Below, one piece after another: positions 41,419 to 48,998 of a DNA stretch of 64,000 nt. A program made the position numbers and the translations under genes. The notes under the pieces are model-generated. The model ran no database searches. It was not told the DNA's origin and saw only the letters and a program-made list of their open reading frames with translations. The stretch is taken from the NCBI GenBank assembly GCA_001799575.1, contig MGTT01000028.1, forward strand, positions 143,274 through 207,273. The letters run 5' to 3'. This DNA comes from Elusimicrobia bacterium GWA2_56_46. Lineage in GTDB: Bacteria > Elusimicrobiota > Elusimicrobia > Elusimicrobiales > UBA9959. How positions within the stretch are numbered: position 1 is the first letter of the stretch; each line of letters opens with the position of its first letter.

Positions 41419-44400
41419 TCAGCTGACTTTGCAGCGGCGGCGCTTGGAGATCAGGTACTCGCCGTTCTTAGTGCGCATTCTGGCCGTAAGCTGATGGGCG
41501 CCCGGAGCGAAATTTGTCCAATCGAACCACCAGTAACCTACGGAATGCCTGCAAGCCTGCCAGGGCTGGTCGTCTATGGAGAGCTCTACGCCGGCGGCAT
41601 TGCTCACGGAGACCCGGACAGCGTAATGCCTTGACGTGATATTCTCCAGGTTCCTGGGATGGTCTATCAGTACGTATTCGTTTACGGCGGCCGGTTTTGT
41701 TTTGGCGGCGGTTTTCGAGCCGGCGCCCTTTTTCGCGGTTAATTTAAGCATTGTACTCTCCTCCCCTTGCGTATGAACTGCGCTGATCTCCCGCGGCCGG
41801 GAAATCCTTTCATTAAGGCAGCGCAGGGACTTTTCCAACGGGTGCTTCAGATGAATTCTTACAACGCGTCTGTTTTTGGAGTCCAGAGCTTCGAAATCAC
41901 CAGCGGCCTGGGCCATTTCCAGCTGCCCGAAAGTGTATTTTTCCCCTGTGATATTGATATCATTTTTGACCGGGCCTGTCAAGATAAGGAAGAGGGCGCT
42001 GTCGGGCCCGCCTTTGTGGAGCTGGCCGGAGGAATGGAGGTAGCGCGGGCCGTAGGAAAGCGTTGTCGCCGCGCGGGTCCGGGTTTTGAGGGTTTCCCTG
42101 AGGTTTTTCAGTTCTTCCTCCACCTTCGGGAGATTGGGCAGATAGGCCAGCAGGGCGAGGTATTCCTTTTCTTTCAGGGCGGAGAAGAGACCCTTGAACA
42201 CTTCGTCGTAGCCGGCCGCGCCGTCCAGGGCCCCGCGCAGCGCCCTGGAGGCGTAGACAGAGAGCCTGTCCGAGGAAAACTGCGGTCTGGGTTCCGGGGC
42301 TTTTTTCCCGGCGGTCATGGCGGCCAGCGTTTTGAGCGTCAGGTCTTTCGCCTCCTTGACGTTGGGCTGGTCGAACGGATCTATCCCCAGCAGCGCGCCG
42401 GCGGCGGCGGTGGCCGCTTCCCACCGGAAGAATTCCCCGCCCAGGTCGTAGGCGTCTTTCATGAACATGGTGTAGACCGGTTGTCCGGCGGTCTTCAGTT
42501 TGCCGAGCCTGGCGGCAGTATCGGCGTCAAGGGAAGAACCGAGCTGGGTATGCGCGAAAAATCTGTCTTCCTGGTAAGTTTCCGGCGCTGAGAACTTTTC
42601 AAGGCAGACCGGCACTATTCCCATGCCCTCCTTGCCGGTGCTCTCGGCCACAAGCTGTTCAACCCAGAGGCCGAAGACTTCCAGCTTTTTCGGCATGACG
42701 AGAGTCAGCTTGTTCCGGCCTTTGAGGGCCATGCCCCCCATCAGGGCGCCCAGCAGCGCGCCGGGATTGCGGGTCAGTTCCGGTTCCTTGCAGAGGTTGG
42801 CCATGTCTATGGCCCGTTCCAGCATTTTTTTGATGTCTGCGCCGCAAAGGGCCGCCGGCACCAGCCCGAAGTAGGAGAGGGCGGAGAACCGGCCGCCTAT
42901 GTCCGCGAAGTTGAGAAAGATTTTCCTGAACTTCTTCTCTTTGGCCAGCGCGGCCAGGCCCGTGCCGGGGTCGGTGATGGCGGCGAAATTATTGCCGGGT
43001 TTCTTGACGCCTGATTTTTTCAGCAGGCTCCAGAAATACTTGAACTGGCTGGACGGCTCGATCGTGCCGCCGGATTTGCTGGCGAAGATAAAAAGCGTTT
43101 TTTTGAGATCCAGCTTTTCCTTGACGTAGAGGATCCAGGCCGGATCCGTGGTGTCCAGGACGTGGAGCCGCGGATTCAGCGGGTTCTGGAATACCGCGCG
43201 GATGACTTCGGGCGCGAGGCTGGAGCCGCCCATGCCGAGCAGCACCACGCTGGAAAAGCCTTCGGCCAGGATCTCGTCGCGGAAGCGGCCTATTTCTTTC
43301 ACCCGCGGGAGCATTTTGAACGGGGCGTCCAGCCAGCCGAGGGAATTGTCGATGATCTTTACGTGCTCCGGCCCGGTTTTCCAGAGGGAGGCGTCTTTTT
43401 TCCAGAGGCGCTTCACGAAATCTTTTTCTTTCAGCCGTTCAAGGGCCGGCCCGTACTCGGTGTAAGGAAGTTCGGGGAGGAGGGCGCCGCTTTCTTTCGC
43501 GCCCGGAGCCGCTCCCGCCGTAGAGAGCGCCCGCTTTTTCTCCTCGATATGGCTGATCAGGGAATCGTAGGCGCGGGAAAATTTTTCCACGCCGTCGCGT
43601 TCCAGAAATTCCAGAATGGCGCGGAAATCCACTCCGGCGGTCTCCAGTTTAGTGAAAAAAGATTCCGCGGCGGCCAGCCTGGCCGGGAGCGGGGCCTTGT
43701 CCGGGGAGCCGTGGTCGAGGAACGCTTTCAGCGCCGCCCCGGGCAGGGTGTTTACCGAATCGGGCAGGAGCAGGGAATCGGCGTACAGCGTGTCCCTGTA
43801 GGCGGGGTTCTTCACCCCGGTGGAGGCCCAGAGTATGCGCTGTTTCAGGGCGCCTTTTTCCCGGAGCGCCAGGAACTCCCGGCTTGAGAAGATCAGCGCG
43901 TATTTTTTGTAGGCGACAAGGGAATTGGCGACGCCCGTCCGGCCCCTGGCGGCGTTGGCGAAGTCGTACATCTCCTCGCTATCGAACGATTCTTCGGCGG
44001 CCAGCAGGGTTTCTAGCTCCTCGTCGGTCTGGGTGTCTATGCGGCTGACGAAGAAGCTGGCTACGGACGCCAGCGTGTCCACCGGGAGCCCGCTCTCCGT
44101 CCGCCAGGTCAGGGCTTCTATATAGGCTTTCACCACTTCCTCATATCTGTCGGGCGAGAAGATGAGCGTAAAATTGATGTTGACGCCTTTCTTAAGGAGG
44201 GCCTTGCCGGCCTGCACGCCTTCCAGGGTGGCGGGAACCTTTATCATTACGTTCTTGCGTCCGATCTTGGAGAACAGCCGCTCTCCCTCTTTGACGGTGC
44301 CGGCCAGGTCATGCGCCAGCGAGGGCCTCACTTCCATGCTTACGAAGCCGTCGGCGCCGCGTGTCGCGTCGTATATGTTCTTGAATAGGTCGGCGGCGCG

Positions 44401-44655
44401 CTGGATGTCTTCCACCGCCAGCGTTTCAAAAATAACTTCCGCCGTGAGGTTCCTGGCCGCGAGGTTTTCCATGGGGCCGGCGTAGTAGGAGGACTTTAGT
44501 ATCGCGGTTTCGAAGATGGAGGGGTTGGAGGTAACGCCTGTCACGCCGGAATTTTTTATCAGCGCGGCCAGGGAACCGTCCAGGAGCATGTCCCGGTTCA
44601 GGCTGTCCAGCCAGAGACTGGCGCCGGTAGTTTTGACTTCTTTTAAAATGTCCAT
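41419..44655 (-). CDS. Bifunctional transaldolase / glucose-6-phosphate isomerase with C-terminal extra domain
   Basis: From ATG 44655 (GGAG seven bases ahead) the 1078-residue protein has a transaldolase domain (1-380; SNPSIF at 43-48, Schiff-base Lys139 in VMIKVPAT) and a glucose-6-phosphate isomerase domain (about 420-930; GMGGSSLAPEV near 472 and SKSGGTIEPSSQ near 525). Such Tal-Pgi fusions link the pentose-phosphate pathway with glycolysis. The last 110 residues form an additional beta-rich domain, ending in WWFDWTNFAPGAHQLTAR and a basic tail. A strong ribosome-binding site and ATG lie at the start of this domain (41751), so it may also be made separately. rpiB is 17 bases upstream. The longer frame to 44805 reads antisense repeats and was not used. 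Confidence 0.9.
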   Translation of the reverse strand: MDILKEVKTTGASLWLDSLNRDMLLDGSLAALIKNSGVTGVTSNPSIFETAILKSSYYAGPMENLAARNLTAEVIFETLAVEDIQRAADLFKNIYDATRGADGFVSMEVRPSLAHDLAGTVKEGERLFSKIGRKNVMIKVPATLEGVQAGKALLKKGVNINFTLIFSPDRYEEVVKAYIEALTWRTESGLPVDTLASVASFFVSRIDTQTDEELETLLAAEESFDSEEMYDFANAARGRTGVANSLVAYKKYALIFSSREFLALREKGALKQRILWASTGVKNPAYRDTLYADSLLLPDSVNTLPGAALKAFLDHGSPDKAPLPARLAAAESFFTKLETAGVDFRAILEFLERDGVEKFSRAYDSLISHIEEKKRALSTAGAAPGAKESGALLPELPYTEYGPALERLKEKDFVKRLWKKDASLWKTGPEHVKIIDNSLGWLDAPFKMLPRVKEIGRFRDEILAEGFSSVVLLGMGGSSLAPEVIRAVFQNPLNPRLHVLDTTDPAWILYVKEKLDLKKTLFIFASKSGGTIEPSSQFKYFWSLLKKSGVKKPGNNFAAITDPGTGLAALAKEKKFRKIFLNFADIGGRFSALSYFGLVPAALCGADIKKMLERAIDMANLCKEPELTRNPGALLGALMGGMALKGRNKLTLVMPKKLEVFGLWVEQLVAESTGKEGMGIVPVCLEKFSAPETYQEDRFFAHTQLGSSLDADTAARLGKLKTAGQPVYTMFMKDAYDLGGEFFRWEAATAAAGALLGIDPFDQPNVKEAKDLTLKTLAAMTAGKKAPEPRPQFSSDRLSVYASRALRGALDGAAGYDEVFKGLFSALKEKEYLALLAYLPNLPKVEEELKNLRETLKTRTRAATTLSYGPRYLHSSGQLHKGGPDSALFLILTGPVKNDINITGEKYTFGQLEMAQAAGDFEALDSKNRRVVRIHLKHPLEKSLRCLNERISRPREISAVHTQGEESTMLKLTAKKGAGSKTAAKTKPAAVNEYVLIDHPRNLENITSRHYAVRVSVSNAAGVELSIDDQPWQACRHSVGYWWFDWTNFAPGAHQLTARMRTKNGEYLISKRRRCKVS
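41749..41769 (-). promoter_or_regulatory. Internal ribosome-binding site and ATG within the tal-pgi frame
   Basis: On the minus strand GGGGAGGAG precedes ATG 41751 by six bases. Initiation here would give a 110-residue protein beginning MLKLTAKKGAGSK, in frame with Tal-Pgi. It suggests that a once separate gene has lost the stop codon between it and Pgi, or that two products are made. Confidence 0.55.
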
Positions 44656-44672
44656 AATTTCTCCTGTGCGGA

Positions 44673-45119
44673 TCATTGCTGTTCGAAAGACCTGATTTTG
44701 TCCAGGCGGCGGACGTGGCGCGCCTCGTTCGAGAAGACCGCGTTTACGAAAGCGTCGGTTATCTCCCGCGCGAGTTCCGTGCCTATGACCCTGGCGCCCA
44801 GGCATAAGATGTTCAGGTCGTCGTGTTCCACGCCCTGGCGCGCTGAGTAGGTGTCGTGGCAGACCGAGGCCCTGACGCCGGTGAATTTGTTGGCGGCCAC
44901 GCAGGCGCCCACGCCGCTGCCGCAGACCACGATACCCCTGCCGGCCTTGCCTTTCGTCACGGCCAGGGCGACTTTGGCGGCGAAGTCCGGGTAATCGACG
45001 GAGACATCGGCGGAATCCGTTCCCAGATCCTCGACCTTATGCCCCATGGTCTTAAGGTGTTCGGCGAGATACTTTTTTAAAGGAAACCCGGCATGGTCGC
45101 CGGCAATCGCAATTTTCAC
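44673..45119 (-). CDS. rpiB: Ribose 5-phosphate isomerase B
   Basis: Interconverts ribose 5-phosphate and ribulose 5-phosphate. The 148-residue protein starts MKIAIAGDHAGFPLKKYL, the RpiB/LacA signature, and has the catalytic Cys66 in IVVCGSGVGACVAANK, the NKFTGVRASVCHD block, and HDDLNILCLGARV. Length is exactly that of the family. Its stop is 17 bases before the tal-pgi start, so both carbohydrate genes share a transcript. A terminator hairpin 65 bases upstream separates it from the next cluster. Confidence 0.95.
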   Translation of the reverse strand: MKIAIAGDHAGFPLKKYLAEHLKTMGHKVEDLGTDSADVSVDYPDFAAKVALAVTKGKAGRGIVVCGSGVGACVAANKFTGVRASVCHDTYSARQGVEHDDLNILCLGARVIGTELAREITDAFVNAVFSNEARHVRRLDKIRSFEQQ

Positions 45120-45184
45120 ATTATCCTCCGTAAAATCAAGCCCCTAAATTTTATCATTTTGCCGCCGATTATTCCCGTTTGTGC

Positions 45185-45207
45185 AAAAAGGTAGACGCTA
45201 CCTTTTT
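45185..45207. terminator. Bidirectional terminator hairpin
   Basis: AAAAAGGTAG-ACG-CTACCTTTTT, a 10-bp stem with A and T tracts on both strands. It lies between rpiB and the DUF6429-like gene; on the minus strand it would end the transcript of the latter. Confidence 0.8.
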
Positions 45208-45341
45208 ACGATGGCCGGAGTGAAGAACTTAAATAATCCGAGGATGTTTATGGCGTTGGGTAATGCGTGGGCCCGTGATGCGGACGGGAGGAGGAATGGG
45301 TGTCGGCCTGGGTTATAGCGAAAAAGCCGATACGCAGTCTA

Positions 45342-45599
45342 TTAAAGTCCGGCAGTTTTGGCGTATTTTTCTTTAAGTTCTTTAGCCTTAGTCAGGCCTT
45401 CTGGAGTGATATAGACCGATTTTGCGCCTCTGGAACTTTGCAGATAGCCCTTTTCGGCAAGCGTATCCAGGATTTCGAACCGGTGATTTTTCCAGGCCCG
45501 GAAGCCGGGGACGTCCTTCTCCGTCCAACTCGCAAGATAAAGCCCCAGCAATGTCAGTTCTTCCTCAAGTACGTAGTCAGGGTCATTAACGTTTATCAT
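45342..45599 (-). CDS. Small DUF6429-like protein
   Basis: An 85-residue protein resembling the DUF6429 family: an acidic helix with EEELTLLGLYLASWTE, a central WKNHRFEILDTLAEKGYL block (usually AWKGFDWDTLDRLHEKGYI) and a C-terminal wing-like strand and helix (SVYITPEGLTKAKELKEKY). It looks like a small winged-helix protein without known function. The gene lies 72 bases downstream of coaB-like gene stop, in the same orientation. Similarity was judged by eye from memory of the family. Confidence 0.65.
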   Translation of the reverse strand: MINVNDPDYVLEEELTLLGLYLASWTEKDVPGFRAWKNHRFEILDTLAEKGYLQSSRGAKSVYITPEGLTKAKELKEKYAKTAGL

Positions 45600-45670
45600 G
45601 TTTTATCCCTCACAAATATTAATTTTTTACTAAATATTTAGGCCAATCCGACCCGGTTTGAATGCAAACC

Positions 45671-46363
45671 TCAAGACCTAGCGCTCATTCCACTTGTGTG
45701 CGCTTTTATGGCGGTGTAAAGTTTTTTGGCGAGCTGCGTTTCGTCCATGCAATAGACGGGCTTTTCCCCGTTTCGGCAGATGTTGAAGATATGTCCGCCT
45801 TCAGATATCCCGCTCAGGTCATTATGAACGACCAGATCTGCGGAACGCAGCCGTTTTACAGCTTTGTTTATTTCTGCGGATGAGCGGGTGTCCGTGAGTT
45901 TAAAGCCAACCAGGAAAGGATTGTACGGATTCGCGCCGATGCGGCAGTAGCCCCTTATTCTGTCGATTATTTTGAAATTCTTCTTGAACGTCACGGTCAT
46001 GCTTCCGGCTTTAGAATCTATCTTTCCCCGCACTCCCGACCAGCGGTTTTTAGCGCCCACGCTTACAGAAGCCACCGAATAATCGCTGACGGCGGCCAAA
46101 TGTATGACCGCGTCGAAAATATTTTTACTCAGGAGGGCGCGCATTTTTGAGTCCAGATCCTTAAAATCTGAAAATTCCACCGTCTTTATTTCCTGAGAGG
46201 ACGGTCTTAAGGCTCCTTGTCCGACCAGGGAGACGACCTCGCAGCCTTTTGAGGCCAGGAGGCCGGCTATCACGCAGCCGGTTCTCCCCGTGCTCAGATT
46301 GGTTATGAAGCGTACACTATCTATGTATTCGCGTGTCGCGCCCATGGTCAGCAGTATTTTCAT
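45671..46363 (-). CDS. coaB: Phosphopantothenate-cysteine ligase-like protein (CoaB)
   Basis: A 230-residue protein matching the CoaB half of bifunctional CoaBC. The N-terminal ILLTMGATREYIDSVRFITN and LSTGRTGCVIAGLLASKG are the family start; HLAAVSDYSV, FLVGFKLTDT and NDLSGI follow in the expected order. CoaB joins phosphopantothenate and cysteine using CTP in CoA synthesis. Here it is a separate gene whose ATG overlaps the stop of the CoaC-like gene, unlike the usual single fused gene. Lower GC than the flanks. A role in another pathway with such a pair cannot be excluded. Confidence 0.8.
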   Translation of the reverse strand: MKILLTMGATREYIDSVRFITNLSTGRTGCVIAGLLASKGCEVVSLVGQGALRPSSQEIKTVEFSDFKDLDSKMRALLSKNIFDAVIHLAAVSDYSVASVSVGAKNRWSGVRGKIDSKAGSMTVTFKKNFKIIDRIRGYCRIGANPYNPFLVGFKLTDTRSSAEINKAVKRLRSADLVVHNDLSGISEGGHIFNICRNGEKPVYCMDETQLAKKLYTAIKAHTSGMSARS

Positions 46364-46908
46364 TTCTTGAATTCATCCTTTATCGCGCCGAATATCTCCG
46401 CGGGTTCAAGCAGCCGGCCTTCTCCTTCGACGCCGCAGGCCTGGTAACCGTAACCCGTTTTGAGAATCTTCACCCCCCAGCTTTCCAGCGTCTCTATCGA
46501 CTTTTTAGTGGCCGGATGGTTAAGCATATTTTTATTCATGGCCGGCGCTATCAGATAAGGCTTCGCGAAGTCGAAAGCCAGGAACGTGGTGGAAATATAG
46601 TCATCTGCTATGCCTGCGGCGAGCTTGTTGATGATGTTGGCCGTAGCCGGGCATATTATCGCCAGATCCAGCCATTTCACTATCTCAATATGTTCAAGCG
46701 CGAATTTTTCCTCGAAAGTGTCTACGTAGACCGGGTTATGAGTCAGCCCCTCAAGAGTTGATCTGCCTATAAATTTCAGCGCGTTTTCCGAGCATATGGT
46801 TTTGACCTCAAAGCCGTCCTGAACCAGTTTTGAGACGACACCGCAGGCCTTGTAGCAAGCTATGGATCCGGTGAGCTGGAATAGTATGTTACCTTTAGAT
46901 TTTGACAT
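46360..46908 (-). CDS. coaC: Phosphopantothenoylcysteine decarboxylase-like flavoprotein (CoaC)
   Basis: An HFCD-family flavoprotein of 182 residues from ATG 46908. Features: TGSIACYKAC at the N-terminus, active-site His73 in ALEHIEIVKWLD, PATANIINKLAAGIADDYIS (PASANT motif) at 87-106, and PAMNKNMLN at 122-130 (the substrate-binding PXMNXXMW motif, here ending in Leu). It decarboxylates phosphopantothenoylcysteine with FMN. The frame starts five codons earlier with GTG; the ATG is preferred because GAGG lies nine bases ahead. A Cys usually seen in a late loop appears as GYGYQACGVEGEGR. It is co-translated with the CoaB-like gene. Confidence 0.8.
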   Translation of the reverse strand: MSKSKGNILFQLTGSIACYKACGVVSKLVQDGFEVKTICSENALKFIGRSTLEGLTHNPVYVDTFEEKFALEHIEIVKWLDLAIICPATANIINKLAAGIADDYISTTFLAFDFAKPYLIAPAMNKNMLNHPATKKSIETLESWGVKILKTGYGYQACGVEGEGRLLEPAEIFGAIKDEFKK

Positions 46909-47144
46909 TGTATGCAACCTCACTTTCCAGAAAATAATCCGAGGATGGCTTATAACATCGCAGGGTGCTTTTTCGACCCTGGACGCAAGGTGAACAGAGC
47001 GGATTGAACCGCAGTTTTGGTTTATTCATGGACACAAACAGTCCAATTTCTCGACGGTGTTGCAAAAAATAATCTTACCTCAAAAGAATAAGTGAGGAGA
47101 GCGGTATGGGAATTATGCTCGGGTCGCCGCTTGCCGCCTCCTCG

Positions 47145-48026
47145 TTAAGCGTTACAAGGATTCCGAAAGGGGCGTTGTAATGGGCTTTTCCCATGAACTC
47201 CTGATGATCTATTCTCCCGCGGTACTTGATCTTCCAAAAATATGGGGCGGAAGGTTCTTTGTGGAAACTGGATTTCGCTGGCTTTCTTTTCAATGAACTT
47301 ATCGGCAAAATGGCATATATCCTTAAAGAGTTTGATGTAATCAGCTTCGGTTCCCAAACCTACTGTAGCCCGCCGATCATCAATACGCTCTGGATCTTCC
47401 ATTGGCAAAGGCTCCCAAGTTCCCGGGCCTGTACATTCCCCCTGAGTACCGTAACGCTGTAAGGTTGTTTGGGTCGGGTCGTTGAATGAAGCCGCAACAC
47501 GATCAAACAAATAAGCGTAATTTGTCGGATTAGTTTCGCCCTTTTGCCAAAGACCAGACAAAATAGTGAGTACGGATTTTTGAAAGGCGTAGTCCATGTC
47601 CGCATGCTGTACCAGCAGCCAGGCGTTCTGGTCTGCACGTTGTCCGAATTCACTGATCATGAACCAGGTATAGATCTTGATAAGTTCCTTGAGATCGGAG
47701 GTGTTGTTTGTATCTACTGAGCGCCAACGAACCCCGAACTGATTGATGAATTCTGATTTTTCAGCATTAGAATAAGCATGATCGTAAGGAGTATTGTTAT
47801 ATTTCCTCGTGTACTGATCCACATCGACCATGTGTTGGAGCTTAGATACGATCCATTTCTTATCACTGGGATTAGCGGCGGTCTGGTTGAATGAGGTATT
47901 TAGTGTCGCGACTTTGTCATCATAAGTTGTGATATCTGCATCCACCCGCGGAAAACCTGAGGCGCGAGCCGTTTGGATTAACGCGATCAATGGTATGACT
48001 GTGAGATAAAAAAATTTAAGTCTCAT
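47145..48026 (-). CDS. Exported DUF6624-like protein
   Basis: A 293-residue protein with a signal peptide (1-22). The mature part matches the DUF6624 pattern: VDQYTRKYNNTP, DLKELIKIYTWFMISEFG, NAWLLVQHADMDYAFQKSVL, YAYLFDRVAASFNDP, YGTQGE, then PLPMEDPERIDDRRATVGLG. Function unknown for the family. The last 45 residues lack similarity; in another frame the same DNA (47075-47308) encodes a more ordinary-looking peptide ending in PLSSLILLR, so a frameshift near 47300 is possible. The gene is AT-rich like its neighbours. Confidence 0.7.
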   Translation of the reverse strand: MRLKFFYLTVIPLIALIQTARASGFPRVDADITTYDDKVATLNTSFNQTAANPSDKKWIVSKLQHMVDVDQYTRKYNNTPYDHAYSNAEKSEFINQFGVRWRSVDTNNTSDLKELIKIYTWFMISEFGQRADQNAWLLVQHADMDYAFQKSVLTILSGLWQKGETNPTNYAYLFDRVAASFNDPTQTTLQRYGTQGECTGPGTWEPLPMEDPERIDDRRATVGLGTEADYIKLFKDICHFADKFIEKKASEIQFPQRTFRPIFLEDQVPRENRSSGVHGKSPLQRPFRNPCNA

Positions 48027-48151
48027 TTTTATTTACTCTTGAAAGCAGTTAGGATTTGGATGCGAATTCCGGTCTCTCATGTCTGTTCGGAGGATTACAG
48101 GTGTCCCATGCAAGATAATATTACAAATCTTTTGTATAAGAGAGTAGTGCC

Positions 48152-48180
48152 GCAAGGCCCATAAGGGGATGGGCCTTTAG
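48152..48180. terminator. Terminator-like hairpin downstream of the Bat operon
   Basis: AAGGCCCAT-AAGGGG-ATGGGCCTT stem in the 48027-48251 gap, about 70 bases behind the batE stop on the minus strand. Confidence 0.45.
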
Positions 48181-48251
48181 GGAAGATAAATACTGAGGGC
48201 AAAAGGCCGTATACTAAACAGGGCAGAGCCAGCGAACTGGCAGATCCACTT

Positions 48252-48998
48252 TTAAATCTTCTCCGCGGAGGTTTTTTTTATCCAGCCTTTTATGCCTTCG
48301 CGGGGGATGCCTATCTCGTAGTAGACGTCGTCGGTGTCGTCCAGCACTTTCACCAGCCTGCCTTCCGGCAGCGAAGCGTACGCCTTGAACGTTTCCCCCG
48401 GCCCGCTCAGGAGCTGCGCCGACCCCTCCGCCGTTATCACCGCCGCCTCATTGAACGGCGAAGATGCGCGGGCCATAAGCCACAAAAGCGAACCGGCCAG
48501 GAGCAGTCCCGCGCCCAGCAGCGGCCCGCTCAGCCTCTCCCGCAGGCCGGCTTTCAGCGCGTAAAGCGAAAGCAGCAGACAGGCCAGCCACCAGAGAACG
48601 ACCGCCGCGGCCTTGAGTTCCCCGTCGGAGAAGAAGTAGTAGAGGTAATGGAGCGCCTTTGGCATACCCTCCGGCACGAACGCCTGCCCCGTGCGCTTCA
48701 TGACGAGATCCATATTCGCGCGGACATCGGAGTCGCGCGGATCCAGCCGGAAAGCCTTACCGTAGTACAGGAGTGCCAGCCCCGGCTTATTCATGCGGAA
48801 GTAGGCGTTCCCGGCGTTATAAAAGGCGCTGGGGTTGCCGGGTTCTTTCGCGGCCATTTCTTTATAGCCGTCCAGCGCGGCCTGGTAGCCGCCGTTCTTG
48901 TAGAGGTCGTTATATTCCGCCAGGATGTTCCGGTCATAGGCGCCGGCGGTATGGACGGAACAAACGGCGAACAGCGTGAATAATATGGTTTTCTTCAT
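48252..48998 (-). CDS. batE: BatE-like TPR protein
   Basis: Last gene of the Bat (aerotolerance) operon. A 248-residue exported/membrane protein: signal peptide (1-20), TPR pairs (25-105; AFYNAGNAYFRMNKPGLALLYYGKA), two hydrophobic helices (about 128-170), and a C-terminal SH3-like segment with LLSGPGETFKAYASLPEGR and GWIKK. This is the layout of BatE proteins. Its start overlaps the batD stop by 4 bases. Bat proteins are implicated in oxygen tolerance and envelope integrity in other phyla; mechanism unknown. Confidence 0.85.
   Translation of the reverse strand: MKKTILFTLFAVCSVHTAGAYDRNILAEYNDLYKNGGYQAALDGYKEMAAKEPGNPSAFYNAGNAYFRMNKPGLALLYYGKAFRLDPRDSDVRANMDLVMKRTGQAFVPEGMPKALHYLYYFFSDGELKAAAVVLWWLACLLLSLYALKAGLRERLSGPLLGAGLLLAGSLLWLMARASSPFNEAAVITAEGSAQLLSGPGETFKAYASLPEGRLVKVLDDTDDVYYEIGIPREGIKGWIKKTSAEKI

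Larger units (their letters stand above)
45232..46947. repeat. 15-bp direct repeats flanking the coaC-coaB-DUF6429 block
   Basis: AATAATCCGAGGATG occurs at 45232-45246 and at 46933-46947, in the same orientation. The three genes between are AT-richer than the neighbours. Either the ends of an inserted segment or two copies of a short intergenic motif. Confidence 0.45.
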
